Part shown: positions 36,962 to 49,356 of the stretch, one piece after another | Layout of the letters: the number at the start of each line of letters is the position of its first letter | Position numbering within the stretch: the first letter of the stretch is position 1 | Assembly (NCBI RefSeq): GCF_025118155.1 | Contig: NW_026251407.1 | Span: 1-64,000, forward strand | Origin: Cokeromyces recurvatus | Lineage: Eukaryota > Mucoromycota > Mucoromycetes > Mucorales > Mucoraceae | Direction: 5' to 3' | Length of the DNA stretch: 64,000 nucleotides | Made by a program: the position numbers and the translations under genes | The notes under the pieces: model-generated | What the model was told of the DNA's origin: nothing | What the model saw: the letters and a program-made list of their open reading frames with translations, nothing else | Databases searched by the model: none

Positions 36962-37751
36962 TTAAATTCTCAAGTCATATTCATATTCTTGTTGTGTATT
37001 TTGAGCTACCCACAATACAAATGTACTAAAATAAATGTTATATAGAATTCTACTACGTGTAATTAATTCTATTACCTTAACATAATCAAACTATTTTGTA
37101 CGACTCCTGCAATACCATAGTTAATATAAGGTTGTGCAGATTCCAACTGAATTATATACTTGATAATCAATACACACTACAAAAAAAAAGAAGGATTTAT
37201 ACAAAGTCTGTCTCTCATTTTTTGTTGTCTTACACATGATCCTGCAAATCCTCCTGCAATTAAAGAAAAGCCAAGAAATAAGAATAATCTTGCTTTCCAA
37301 ATTAAATTCAAATCCCCATAAGATACTGTATCATCCTGTAATCGATTTTTATCTATTAAATTTATTCTAGATATTTTATAATTAGTGGGAGATTGATTAT
37401 GTAATATAGTCAGTACTTTACACAATCATACCAAAAGTCGTCAGGATACCCGAGAACCAATCCTCAAATCCCATATGACTCATTCCATTGTATTTGGTTG
37501 AATTGATGACTGCATCTATAAAAGCCCACCATCCAATAGCAAGCTTAATGAACAAAATTACAAATTAATGTTGATTATTATTATTATTTGTATCCATCGT
37601 TAAAAAAAAAAAAAAAAAAAGAGGGCGATGTAATTACCAAACCACCTGATAAATAGACACCTATATTTCTTCCTTTACGAGATAAAAAGCGTAAAGGATT
37701 TCCAATTACAAATATAGAACGTGGTTCATCATCATATATATTAGTCTGCAT
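36962..37751 (-). CDS. VPS68: Vps68/TMEM50 (UPF0220) family membrane protein
   Basis: In yeast Vps68 acts with Vps55 in late endosome-to-vacuole sorting. Exons 37751-37638, 37543-37422, 37366-37234, 37176-37076 and 37025-36962 give 177 aa in frame, the usual family length. Four hydrophobic segments are visible: VYLSGGLLAIGWWAFIDAVI, a segment around GFEDWFSGILTTFGMIVINL, ARLFLFLGFSLIAGGFAGS, and a C-terminal one from INYGIAGVVQNSLIML into FVLWVA. The GWWAFIDA motif and the order 'KARLFLFLGF ... aGG' match TMEM50. Phase-consistent introns of 55-94 nt support the model. Confidence 0.85.
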
Positions 37752-38332
37752 TCTATTTCTTCAATTAAAAAATTATATATAAAGAAAAAAAAAAAAGAAA
37801 TATGCTGGACGTCAATACAACAACAAAAATTAATAAGGCAGGGCTTTTTTTTTAAGTATAAATAAATACACATATTATAAACATTTGTATTTTCAAAAAA
37901 GTAATCATTTTTCTTTCCTCATCATTGTCAAATCGAATACAAGATGATTTATATTTACAATTATAGATAAAACCTTTTTTTTTAATACATATTTTTCAAT
38001 AATATTGATGAAATGTACTTTAATGGACTATTCAATATAACACTATTCTTTATATAGTAGGATACAATTTATTTTTATTTTTTACAATACATATGTATAA
38101 GAAGGAATATGCTTAGTTTTATCGACTGGTTTATTTTATTTTTTGTTAAGCATCATTTCATTAATGGCGGTAGCATAATGTCCAAAAAAAAAAAAAAAAT
38201 ATACAGATACACATACAGTAAGTGATAACTGAAATTAAAAATTAAAAAAAAAAGAAAAAAAAAACTAAGGACAGCCCCCCTCCACACATTTATTTCCCCT
38301 TGCTTTATTTATATAAAGAAAGAACGAAAAAG
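37752..38332. other. Divergent intergenic region, VPS68 / mitochondrial uS4
   Basis: AT-rich with several A/T runs. No gene seen. It presumably holds both promoters. Confidence 0.5.
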
Positions 38333-39085
38333 ATGAGAAAGCCAATTTATAGTTTGGCAAGAAAGTTGGGACGCATGTCCTGGAATAAATACAACTTGTA
38401 TAATATTGCACATAAAGAAGTTTCCAACTTTCATAATAAAACATTATTTCAACAGAAATGGATTTCAAAAAGAGAAACTCGAGCTTACCACGGTGATGAA
38501 GTGACAGAACGACAATTCAAAAATAAATTCTTTAATCCAAAGTTACCTACTGTTCAATCTTCTTCAACAGAAGTTCATCCATCTGTAGCTGTCTTGACAT
38601 TTGCTGAATTGGAACGAAGATTAGATTTTGTTGTGTTTCGATCTAATTTCTGTCCTTCCATTTATGCTGCTCGTCAATTATGTGTACACGGAAAAGTGAT
38701 GGTGAATGGTAAAAAGGTAAGAATTAAGAATACATATACAAAAAGACTCTACTTTATGAATGGTACTAAAGAAATTATTCAATTCCTTTCTTTTATCAAG
38801 CTGCCTTATCCTTCACATAAATTAAAAGATGGTGATATCGTCTCAGTTGATCCACATGCTATTCAATTTTTAAAAGGAGAAAAAGGACAGGAATTAGACT
38901 TTACACCTAAACCATTTTCACAGCCTTTTTTGTTTGTACCTGAATATCTTGAAGTCAACTATAATACGTGTCAAACTGTCTTTTTAAGATCTCCTATTTC
39001 TAGACCAGGACGATCTGAAATTCCTTCACCTTTTCCACCAGAATATCATTCTCTTGCTTATGAATATTATGCTCGTAACAAATAA
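38333..39085 (+). CDS. NAM9: Mitochondrial small-subunit ribosomal protein uS4m (Nam9)
   Basis: rRNA-binding protein of the mitochondrial small subunit. Exons 38333-38716 and 38801-39085 give 222 aa. The N-terminus [20 protein letters not shown] is basic and matches the fungal Nam9 start. The S4 RNA-binding domain is clear: [36 protein letters not shown], then [14 protein letters not shown]. The 84-nt intron is a multiple of three without a stop, so the reading frame continues through it. I removed it because it starts GTAAGAATT, ends ATCAAG and splits the conserved S4 domain exactly between NGKK and LPYPSHKLK. The C-terminal [19 protein letters not shown] is typical of fungal Nam9. Confidence 0.88.
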   Translation: MRKPIYSLARKLGRMSWNKYNLYNIAHKEVSNFHNKTLFQQKWISKRETRAYHGDEVTERQFKNKFFNPKLPTVQSSSTEVHPSVAVLTFAELERRLDFVVFRSNFCPSIYAARQLCVHGKVMVNGKKVRIKNTYTKRLYFMNGTKEIIQFLSFIKLPYPSHKLKDGDIVSVDPHAIQFLKGEKGQELDFTPKPFSQPFLFVPEYLEVNYNTCQTVFLRSPISRPGRSEIPSPFPPEYHSLAYEYYARNK

Positions 39086-39853
39086 CGATTGTAGTCTGTA
39101 TTTGTATAATAATAAAGGGGTGAAGATAAAAAAAAAGAGGTTTATATATATAACCATGTATTCAATTGTAAAGAAGGGAATAAAAATGTATATAAATACA
39201 TATATATATATAAATATACTTGACAATTACAATTTGTATACTAGTAAGAAGAGACACGATGAATAGAATAACACTTTATATATCTTTGCTTCTAATACAT
39301 GAAAAGAGTATTCATGGAGGCTAATATTATGTAATAATAATAAAAACACTCTACTTTGTACTTGCTCTATTAATCAGAAGATCGAGTATAATGTATATGA
39401 ATACAAGCTTTATAAATATGGATTCAACTTTTTGTGTAAATGTTACTATTTATTTTAAAAAAGAGTCAATATAATTGGCTAGTCCTTTTTTTTTTTTCTT
39501 CTATGTTGATCTCTAGGAAAATAGATAAAGAATAGGATGATATCTTTTTGTTTTCATCCTCTTTATCCGATTTTACCTTTAACACTGAATAGTATTCAAG
39601 CACAACTCAGGTTCACAGGTTGTTTAAGAGAAAAGTTTGAAATATTAGGGTAGGTTAAAGGGTTTAGTAGTAGTTCTGTGGGAGGGGATACTGCGTATTA
39701 TAGGCGTTAGTATGATTAGGATAAATGATGATGAGACAAGATAGATGAAATAGACACATCCTTACTACAACCACAAAACTCTTTCAAAGTTTGCAATGTA
39801 GAGAAAAATAAATAAATAATAATTTTATTATTTTTAGTTATTATTGCTTTTAT
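39086..39853. other. Intergenic region
   Basis: AT-rich. No gene recognised. A short run of inverted bases (about 39534-39564) could fold into a weak hairpin. Confidence 0.4.
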
Positions 39854-40093
39854 TTAAGGAGTAGGAGAAAAACCTGCAGCAACACAATGGCACATGCATA
39901 CACCTAATGCCGCGTTACAGGCAACAATTGCTGCAGGAATACCAGCACCACCAGTGACAGTTCCAAAAGTAGAACCAGCAGCTGCGTAGCAAGCAACCGC
40001 AACTGCATTACAACCAGTTTGTCAAATTCCATATGCTAATGGACCAGCTAAAGCGTATGAGACCATAGAAAGAATGAATAAAAGCTTTATCAT
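39854..40093 (-). pseudogene. Small secreted Cys-rich protein with in-frame TGA at codon 24
   Basis: From ATG 40093 the frame encodes a signal peptide-like start (MIKLLFILSMVSYALA), then GPLAYGI, then TGA (40024-40022), then QTGCNAVAVACYAAAG and a Gly/Ala/Thr-rich remainder with further Cys residues, ending in TPTP and TAA. The frame is otherwise clean over 79 codons. Related small Cys-rich secreted proteins I recall carry Cys at the TGA position (GxCQxGC), so TGA looks like a one-base change from TGC or TGT. The simplest reading is a recent pseudogene. UGA readthrough or a sequencing error would also fit. I cannot name the family securely. Confidence 0.6.
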
Positions 40094-41601
40094 TGTTTTG
40101 TATTTTATTTTTTTACTGTTAATGATACAGAAATAAATAAAAGAAGAAAAAAGAAAATTAAATTTACTCTAATTGACTAATAAGTAGTTTCATTTATAGG
40201 ATCGAACTAAACCTGTTACTGTCTATGTTCTCTCTCTCTCTCTCTGCGTGCGTGTATGTGTGCTTTTTAACATTATTAAGCTTATTTTTTTTTATCTCTC
40301 TTTTGTGTTTAGATAAATGTAGGGACTGGATCATAAGATTTTTAACTTAATTCAATGAGGTAAATAGTCGTACTAAAAACACATTGTGCATTTCTATGAT
40401 AAATCTGTCTATATACATATCAAGTATATTCATCTTTGTACAAGAAAATAATTGATAAAGTCCTACCTTTAAAAGCATACCCTCTTCTATTACTGTTCTT
40501 TGTAAGTCCTGCTGAGAGAATAAACTAAGAATAATGCAAGTACGCATAATAATTGATCACACTCAAAGAGCATATATTAGTTGTAGAAATAAATATATGC
40601 AAAAGACATGGATTTATTTATTATAATTCTTGATAGTATAATGGTTATATCATCAAAATGTAATTTTGTTCTTTTTTTTTTTTATCTTATTATTAACTCA
40701 TCATCCTTATTCACAAAAGAAATAAATAAATACCCAAACATTATTTACCCATTTTGTATTAATTCATATTTATAACTCATAACTTGACTTTATCTCAGAT
40801 AAAATATTATTAACAGCTTTCAACGTACTTCCTCTGCCTCTTTTATTCTATTTCCTTACTTTATTTCATGTTAAATTACCTGTAAACCACAACAATTTTT
40901 AAAGAAAACAAAAAAACAAAAAGAATAAGAATGATAGACTCTGTATGTATGCAGTACCAAATAGATGACTAAAGCCTATTCTATTTGAAATAAAATCTAT
41001 GTGTAATTTCCAAATATATCAACCATGTTTTAAAATATAGATTTAATCTCAATATAATCATTAAAAGAGCCGACATGGTAAAGGAGGCAGATCATGTAAA
41101 TTATTTGATATATATACACGCATATATATATCAAGAAGGAAATAGCTGATAGAATAGCACTTTTTTTTTTACAGTGGTTTATACAATGTGTGTTGATATG
41201 AATTCGTTATCTATACATTACGATCTTTATGTTTATGTATATACAAGTGGTGTTATCAGATATATAAACAAAATGACAGCTCATGAAGTATTGACTATAT
41301 AAGTTAAAAAGTATACATACAATACTGTATCTTTTTATTTTATATTTTGATATACAGTCAAGATACTATAAACATATATATGTCTTATTAAACAATAGAC
41401 TCATTTTTTATTTATTATTATCAAGTGCATCTACAGTCATATACACAACTATTAAGTGTAATAGAGAGAAGGTAATCAAAGAATAATATAAATACAGATA
41501 TATTCAATGAATCAAGTATCTTCTTTTTAAAATATTCCCGGTTCATATAAGGCTCTACTTTTATCTCGTCTTCTTTTTAAAATACATATATATGTGTGTT
41601 A
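40094..41601. other. Intergenic region, no gene seen
   Basis: About 1.5 kb of AT-rich DNA with a (TC)n run (about 40231-40245) and TA-rich stretches. No coding-like frame was found. Confidence 0.5.
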
Positions 41602-43137
41602 TTATACATTAGTAGATCCATAACACGCGTTTGGGTATTGTAAAGATCTTCCGTTTGAAATAGAGGATGTTTCACTATCCAAATCACCTTCATCTTCAAT
41701 AGATATCAGTCCTTCTATTACATATCTTCTTCGTTCCTGACTTTTAGAAACGAGACGATGATGAGAATAAAGAACATAATGTTGCAATAAGAAAATTGAA
41801 TCATAACCGACTACTATTAATCCAAGTCCACTATTGTAGTTTAAAGTAAGAAGAAGACTATTATTTTTTATATCTAACTTATTTAACTTACAGTTTAATA
41901 TTATCCTAAATAGATACATGTATTATTTTAATAATTAAAACTATACGTGTATATATATATATATATATTAACTTACACCTTGAATGCCAGACCAATCTCC
42001 TTCGATATATGCATCCAAAAGTAATTGTATTATAGACAAAATTCCTCCTGATAAATCCTAATTGAAAGTGTTCATTTAAATCATGTGACTTTCAACATAC
42101 CAGGAAAAAAAAAGTGTATTTACCCAAATAATATATTGAATACTCCATCCTTGAGTTGATTTTCTTTTATAATTTAACCAAACCTATAGATAATCATCTT
42201 TTGTTTAAGAAAAAAAAAAGGAAAATAGTGAACATGTATTATTTACCTGAGGCAAATATTTGATAAAACAAACTATAAATTGAATAAAGCTTAGATAATA
42301 GATAAAATCAAGCCAATTAGCGCCACCATAATGGATAGTAGATAGAACTAAAGCTGAGCCCATGAGAGTTAACCACACAAAGGATGCAGCAAAGGAAGAT
42401 ATTTTTTGATTTTCGCTTTTCTATTATTTATAGCAGCAATTCCCTTTCAATATCAAATAAACCTATTTTTTTATATATAATATAAATATATACATTTAAC
42501 CTACTTTGTAAACGCATGTTTGTAATAAAATAAACAAGGATATAAAAAAACCATGAATTGAAAATACAACATCATTTATACGAACAAGATTATTTTCACT
42601 AAGTGGATGCCTTGAATGATCTATTTAAAGTCATACTTTATTTAGTTATATTCATAAATAATAGCTTGTCTTTTCTTCCTTACATTCGTCTCTAATTCCT
42701 TTATTAAAATAAAGCGCCAAGTTAAATATCTACACGAAGATGTAACACAACATAAAATAAGATTATATTTTTATCTGTCAAAAAAATCTATCCATCTTAC
42801 TGAATAACAAAAGAAACCAAGCAAATTATAAAATAAGAAATCTATCGAAAGGCCACGAACACTTTGTAGATAATTCATTATTAAGTGCAACTCTCTTCAA
42901 TATAATGTAAATCTACCTTTTTCTTTTCCAATTTAGAAATACTTGTGGATAAAAGCTTATAGACCAAACAAAGAAATAAGACTATTTTTTTTTTAAAAAA
43001 AAAAGTACAGAAATGTCAATTGTCAGATGCATTCAAAGAAAAAGAATTCAATTCATCAACTTTACCCAACCAATAATGTCTGAAAGGATATCTAATGTAG
43101 TTAATCGTGTCATTTGATGAACGCTAACTAATACCAT
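41602..43137 (-). CDS. ERS1: Cystinosin-like lysosomal/vacuolar transporter (PQ-loop)
   Basis: Proton-driven cystine exporter of lysosome or vacuole (CTNS; yeast Ers1). Ten exons: 43137-43066, 42981-42917, 42861-42801, 42729-42684, 42620-42505, 42420-42247, 42183-42124, 42057-41977, 41905-41892 and 41830-41602, giving 305 aa with all phases consistent. Two PQ-loop motifs are present: SFYPQVFLNWKRKSVRGLS and KYLPQVWLNYKRKSTQGWS. Other matches to cystinosin are IDFLFYNLLGFFCYSIFN, INDVVFSIH and GLGLIVVGYDSIFLLQHYVL, across seven predicted membrane segments. Exon 9 is only 14 nt and is needed to join GIQG to LGLGL in frame. The C-terminal tail of about 50 aa is hydrophilic and acidic. Confidence 0.92.
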
Positions 43138-43226
43138 ATTATTTTGTTATATTCATAAAAGAAATCCAAACAAATAATTACTATAACTGTCATGCCGCTG
43201 TTACTGTTTATAATTTAACAGTGACA

Positions 43227-43258
<32 letters not shown>

Positions 43259-44841
43259 AGTAAACTAATTTAATACATGATGACAAAATCAAAATAGCCT
43301 TTGTAATGAAAGATACTATTTATAAAGTCATATTATATAAAGAAATAATCTAATTAATTGAACTGTTTGTTTTAAACTTGGACAGAAAACTAATGGAATA
43401 TTTAATCATGTAAAATGTATTCCAAATGATGTTCATGTCGTGACTTTATTAACCATTTTATAATTAACAAATAAATAAATAAACACGCGCACACACAATC
43501 TGTTCTATTTGTCTCGGAATATATAAAAGACTGTTCTATGTTGATAATAATAAAAAGACTTTGAACCCTCTTAGTCAACACGAAATTTAGTTATTAAAGC
43601 TGCTAGGATGCAATAGTGGCACACATTATCCGATAACTTTTATCTTCAACTTAAAAAAAGAAAAAGACAAGGGATAATTCATATATGAAATCAATAGTTA
43701 CAGGGAGAAAAAAAAAAAAGGGAAGGAGAAGAAAAGACAAGTCATGATATCAGTGCAGACCAGTTAAGGAAAATATGAACAAAATTAACAGGTAGTACAA
43801 TAATTCTAGAATTTTTTTTTTTTTTATATCTTTACTATTTCATTATGTTTACAAAAGTTTTACTTTTTGGGAATTATAACTCTATCATCTCGAGAATATA
43901 TTTGCTCAAGTTTCTTTTTTATACTATTGGCGTAGTTTTCATTTTTTTTTTTTTTTTTTCGTTAAATATAAATATACATTTATTTATAAACATGAGGAGC
44001 TTTGTCTATTTGAAGGGGAGAGGTCATGTACAGTGTAAATATGTATGAGATATATGGAATGGATATATTTATAATATTAAAAGTGAAAATAGATGTAATC
44101 CTATTCTACACGAATTTAAGGTAATACACAAGTAATTTATGTATATGCAAATATCTTTACAGCTTATATGCACGCGTATATAGTAATAAATTTCGTGAAT
44201 ATACAAATACCTATTAGATGATATAATAGTATAAATAATATAACACTTGTAGTTAACATAAATATAAGGAGGAAGAAGAAGTAGCTCCTAACATATTATA
44301 ATTGATCAAGTACATAGAATGAAAATGCTTCGAATCACTTGATCCTCAATAGTTACAGATCGGACCGATATTATTTATATTTATATTATAGCAATAGTTC
44401 TTCTTCTTGAATCAGCATTTATAAAAAGAAATACAAGGGGGCGAAAGGTAAGTAAAAGAAATCTTGTGAGTTATTCATTATACTTTAAAGTAGTTAAATC
44501 AATCTTTCCTCCTCCTTCTCCCCTTTTAGTTTTACTATTATTATTATATGCCGATTGGTATATGCGATTGACCCTAAAAAAAAAAAAAGACAATAATGTA
44601 ACCAATAAATGACCTTTTCCCCACAATTCTTTTTTTTTCCTGTACAAACAAAAGAGATATGATTAAAAAAGATCCCATCACCTTTCCACCCTCCCCCTTT
44701 TTTCTTCTTCTTCATCTAATCATCCCCACCTCCTTCTTTTTAACCTCTAATATAAATACATATATAACAATTTTTATCCTTTCTTCTTTTTCTTCTTTTT
44801 TTTTATATACCTTTTTTTTTTCTTTAAAAATAATAATATAC
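43138..44841. other. Divergent intergenic region, cystinosin / Zn2Cys6 factor
   Basis: About 1.7 kb. It includes an A run of about 28-30 (43229-43257), a T run (about 43940-43959), the partial palindrome ATCGGACCGAT (44358-44368) and a CT-rich leader (about 44690-44745 and 44778-44822) before the next ATG. No gene recognised. Confidence 0.5.
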
Positions 44842-46583
44842 ATGTCCAAAGCTTCAAATGAGAAGCCTCTTAAAAGAGTCAAAGTCACTTTAGCCTGTAC
44901 TAGTTGTCGTAAAAAAAAGGTGAAATGTGATGGAGTTCAACCTACATGTTTTAGATGTCAATCTATTGGTATTTGCTGTCAATATTCTGGACATCCGAAA
45001 AAAAGAGGTCCACCTAAAGGATATGTTGAAGTCATCGAAAATCGAGCACATAGAATAAAATCAATTTTATGTCAGCAATCAATGGATAACAATTCATCAT
45101 TATCAGGTTAGAGACTATCCATATATACCTCACCACTACTACCACCACTACCACTACCACCACCACCACCACTCTCCCTTCCCCCCCCCTCCATACCCTC
45201 ATATATAATATATAATAGATATAAGATTCCCAACTTTATTTAATAATAATAGTTGATTACAGTCACGTTGAGAAAATACAACCACCTTTGAATTCATTAT
45301 TTTGTTTAGTCACTGATGCAGCTGAAGCTGTCTTTGATCAAGAAAGGACAGCTACTAAATCAAATATACACGTACGTTAAAAAAAAAGAATAGAATAATA
45401 TATATATATATATACTGTAAAGAAAGAAACAGAACACTGATAAGGTCCATTCTTTATGACTATAACTCTAGGGCAGCAATGGCATCTTGAACGCTTTTCT
45501 AATGACTGATGATGTACTTAGTAATAAGTACATCACTTTGATTTGGACCGAGAATTTCTTTAATTATTTCAATTCAATCTTTCCTATTCTTTCAAGACCT
45601 CATTTTAGTTTCCTGCTTGAAAAGAATGAATTGAATCCTTTATTGAAATTAGCTGTCTTCTTATTAGGCTGTCGTTTAAATAATGATGTAAATGACTCTA
45701 AAGATGAAAAAATGTTATATCAACAGTTGGATTATCTTTTGAACACATCTTATGATACAATACATGATCTTTCCACTGTACAAGTATGTTTGATCTCCCT
45801 CCTTTTCTTTCTCCCCCCTTTTTTTTTTTTTGCTTTTTTCTTTCTTTTATTTTATTTACTTTACACGTGCTTTTTCATTTTACTTTTAGGCAACTATTAT
45901 CATGTGTTGGTATACACATCTTGCTGGTGATAATCATAAATCTGCTTCTCTTCGCTATTCAATGGCTACATTGATTCAAGAAATGAATTTAGGCTATGAA
46001 ACAAATAAAACAGAAGATACACTTGATGTAGAAATGAAAAGGCGCGCCTTTTGGGTTTCATATGTAATAGATCAATGGTTATCGATTTGCACGGAGAGTG
46101 AAAGATATTTGACGGCCAATTTTAATACTAAATATCCACAATTAGAGGATAGTCAATTATTCGCTTTATTACAGCATCAACAGTCACAACAAAAGGAATC
46201 CTATGTATGCTCTCTTTCAGTCGAATCTGCACTTCAGATTAACTCATTCACTCAAATGATTCTTTTATCAAAAATCATAGGCCACTTATTGTACCACGAT
46301 AAAGTGGAATCTAACTTGACCGAGTGGTTATTGCAGCTTCCGTCTTATCTCGATTACGGGAAATCAAATAATGATGTATCACCTTCACCTGTGGCCAAGT
46401 TATACCGAATCTTTTATTACACTGTTCAAATCATCATGAATAAACAAAGGAAGACGGATCTGAGTACAAGCATTTGTCTTTCCGCTGTTAATTCTATCTT
46501 TCATATCTCTGAACAAATGCTAGAACATGGACAAGAAAAGTATCTTTACAATGTCTTTTTCATATCTCTTACATTAGCTGCTA

Positions 46584-46620
<37 letters not shown>

Positions 46621-47263
46621 CTCTATTCATACCCCAGATAGACTTGATATGTCTAAACGAATTCAACTCCTAAAGAAGTTGAACTGTAGTTTGCTATCAA
46701 TGGTTGATTTTAATAGATTATTAGATTATCATTTCTTAATGAATCAACCGGATTCTAATTCGTTTCATTTTATCTATCCGTCACCTACCAATTCCTCTAG
46801 TTCTATCTCTTCTAGAGAATCTAAACAAAGTATGAACAAAAAACGTGTCTATGTTGCAGAAGAGTATACAGAGCAACCTGATGATGATGGCGGTGGCAGT
46901 GGCGACGGTATTTCTATATTTCAGCAAGACTCATTCATCGATTTTCATAAATCAGATTCTAATCAGCAACAAATGATATTAAATCATTCGGATATCCCTT
47001 CTTCTTCAATTACACAACAACAACAACAGTCATATGACCTCATTCTAAAGGACTTATTTTCAGATATAGACAATAGTACTACACATTTATCTGATTGGAT
47101 CGTCTCTTCATTTGAAGCCTCTAATACATGTTCTCCAGCTTCTTATTTTACACCATCACATTCTCCTTTACTTACCTTTCATATAAAAGAAGAAGATAAC
47201 TTAACTTTTAATTTGTTATCAACAGATCAACAACAACTTTTTACTAAATTTACTTCTTTATAA
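44842..47263 (+). CDS. Zn2Cys6 fungal transcription factor
   Basis: Binuclear zinc-cluster regulator, presumably nuclear. Exons 44842-45106, 45253-45371, 45472-45783 and 45890-47263 give 689 aa. The DNA-binding cluster near residues 20-48 reads CTSCRKKKVKCDGVQPTC then FRCQSIGICC, followed by a basic KKRGPPKGYVEVIENR linker that also occurs in XlnR/AmyR-like factors. The middle carries the Fungal_trans homology region, including RRAFWVSYVIDQWLSI and DVEMKRR. A TTT...AAA homopeptide is encoded by an (ACT)n(GCT)n run at 46581-46620. A Ser/Gln/Asp-rich C-terminal part (residues about 520-650) could be the activation domain. The third acceptor was chosen because the alternative CAG four codons on gives an early stop. 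Target genes cannot be inferred. Confidence 0.9.
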
Positions 47264-48157
47264 GCGATTAGTTTTAGTCACTCATTTCTTTTCATAATAT
47301 ATATAAATATGTATATGTAATTATGCTCCTATATATGCTATCAATTCTATACAATGGATCTAATCAATCTACATGCATTATATACACAATTTAATTTTAT
47401 TTATTTAACGATATGGCATTTACACATAATAAAACTGTCAAACGACTTTTTTTTTTCCTTGGCATTATACGAAATGTAATATTTTGAAAAGATAGTAGTG
47501 GAATACAAAAAAAAAACTTGTTATTTTAGGAAAGAAAAGAATGACTCGAGATCCTATTGTCTCTCTTCCCTACGAAAAAAAAGGGGGGGTGTTATCTATG
47601 CAAGACCTTTATTGATCATATCAAATAATAATAGTGGGTGTTTAATTATTATTTGAATTTATAAAAGATGTCCATTATTAACAAGTTCTGTAAAAGAATC
47701 AAAGAGTTAACACATGATAAAACCATCAAGCGTCCTGCATGTAGAAAAATGATGATTTATCCTCACTTTTTTTATATACATGTATAGCATAATAACAACA
47801 GAGACATGCCTTTTGCATATATAAAAATGACTAATAAAGAATGTATTACTTATATTTTCGCTTTAATTCCTTCATTATTCTTATAGAGATCATCAAAAAA
47901 AAAGTCCTTAAAACTATACTTTGGTTACAAGTCTATTGCCCAATAAAAAAAAAATTAATATAAAATCTGAAACTAGGTATACTACTACTGTCAAGAAATA
48001 GGTTGCACCTTATTTGGAAGGCTAAACGAAAATTAAACTCAAATATGACTTTGAAGAAAAAAAAAAAAAAATAGAGGCACTTGTAGGATTATGGCAGACA
48101 AAAATATTTATTAGCTTGAAAAGCCAAAAAAAAAAAAAAAAAAAAATAATAATTCCG
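47264..48157. other. Intergenic region, Zn2Cys6 factor / RPL8
   Basis: AT-rich with A runs (48059-48071, 48126-48146). No gene seen. Confidence 0.5.
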
Positions 48158-48236
48158 GGTCGGACTTACTTTAATGCTTAGAGTGTCTATACAATAAAAT
48201 GTAACTTCTTGAGAGGTCAACATGAATCCTCCTCTT
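48158..48236 (+). promoter_or_regulatory. RPL8 promoter motifs shared with RPL39
   Basis: GGTCGGAC at 48158-48165 and AATCCTCCTCTT at 48225-48236, 95 and 28 bp upstream of the proposed ATG (start to start). Both words recur upstream of the other ribosomal protein gene of the window. Role inferred: a regulator site and a pyrimidine-rich initiator or 5'-TOP-like element. Confidence 0.4.
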
Positions 48237-48252
48237 TTTCATACATCTCAAT

Positions 48253-49356
48253 ATGGTAAAGTAGAACACGCTATAAATAAATATAAAGGAAAAAAAAAAA
48301 AGATAATAGATCATCAATACAATACAAATGTATAAAGGATGGGAGAAAATAGAACAAATTAGATGGATGATTATTGAAATGGATAGATGTTCAATTTTCA
48401 AAATCATGATTTTTTTTTTTGTTCTGAGTGTAGAATGGAAAAAATAGAAATAAATATTTATACATAGTTGACAAGATGATCTATCAAAATCGCAATTCAA
48501 TAGATGAATTCAATGAAATGTATTCTAATTCTTTTTATTATTGATTTTGTAAAATTAGGCTCCTACCAAGAAGTCTGCCGGTAAGAAGGTTGCTCCCGCT
48601 CCCTACCCCATCAAGAGTAAGCAAGCCCCTAAGGTTGCTGCCAATCCTTTGCTCGAAAAGACCCCCAAGAACTTCGGTATTGGTCAAGATGTCCAACCCA
48701 AGCGTGATGTTTCACGTTTCGTCAAGTGGCCCAAGTACGTTCGTCTTCAACGCCAAAAGAAGATCATCTACCAACGTCTTAAGGTCCCTCCTGCTATCAA
48801 CCAATTCACTCAAGTTTTGGATAAGAACACTGCTACTCAACTCTTCAAGTTGATGCACAAGTACAGACCCGAAAGCAAGACCGAAAAGCGTGATCGTCTC
48901 CGTGCCATTGCTGCTGCTAAGGCTGAAAAGAAGGAAGTCCCCAAGACTGACAAGCCTATGGTTGTCAAGTACGGTATCAACCACATTACCGCCCTTGTTG
49001 AAGCTAAGAAGGCTCAATTGGTTGTCATTGCCGATGATGTTGATCCTATCGAATTGGTCCTCTGGCTCCCTGCCCTCTGTCGTAAGATGGGTGTCCCTTA
49101 CTGTATCGTCAAGGGTAAGGCTCGTCTCGGTGCCCTCGTCCACAAGAAGACTGCTACCGCTCTTGCCTTGACTGATGTTGCTGAAGCTGATAAGGCTGAA
49201 TTGGCTACCCTCGTCTCTGCTGTCAACGCTAACTTCACTGAGAAGTGGGATGAAAACCGTCGTCACTGGGGTGGCGGTATCATGGGCCCCAAGTCCAACG
49301 CCAAGATGGCTAAGCGTGCTGCTGCTGCCGCTAAGGAAATTGCTGCTCGTCAATAA
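48253..49356 (+). CDS. RPL8: 60S ribosomal protein eL8 (RPL7a/RPL8)
   Basis: Large-subunit ribosomal protein of the L7Ae family. The main exon is 48559-49356. It begins at a TAG acceptor with GCT CCT ACC ([10 protein letters not shown]), so the Met must come from an upstream exon. ATG at 48253-48255, directly followed by GTAAAG, supplies exactly that across a 303-nt intron, giving 266 aa. Conserved blocks are [40 protein letters not shown] and the L7Ae core [19 protein letters not shown]. Codon use is strikingly C-ending (AAG, GTC, GCC) compared with AT-rich neighbours, as expected for a very highly expressed gene. The single-codon first exon is inferred, but the gene itself is certain. Confidence 0.95.

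Noticed and set aside
40180..40215. tRNA T-loop-like GTTCGATCC on the minus strand
   Set aside because: The flanking bases do not form a T-stem and no A-box or acceptor stem is nearby.
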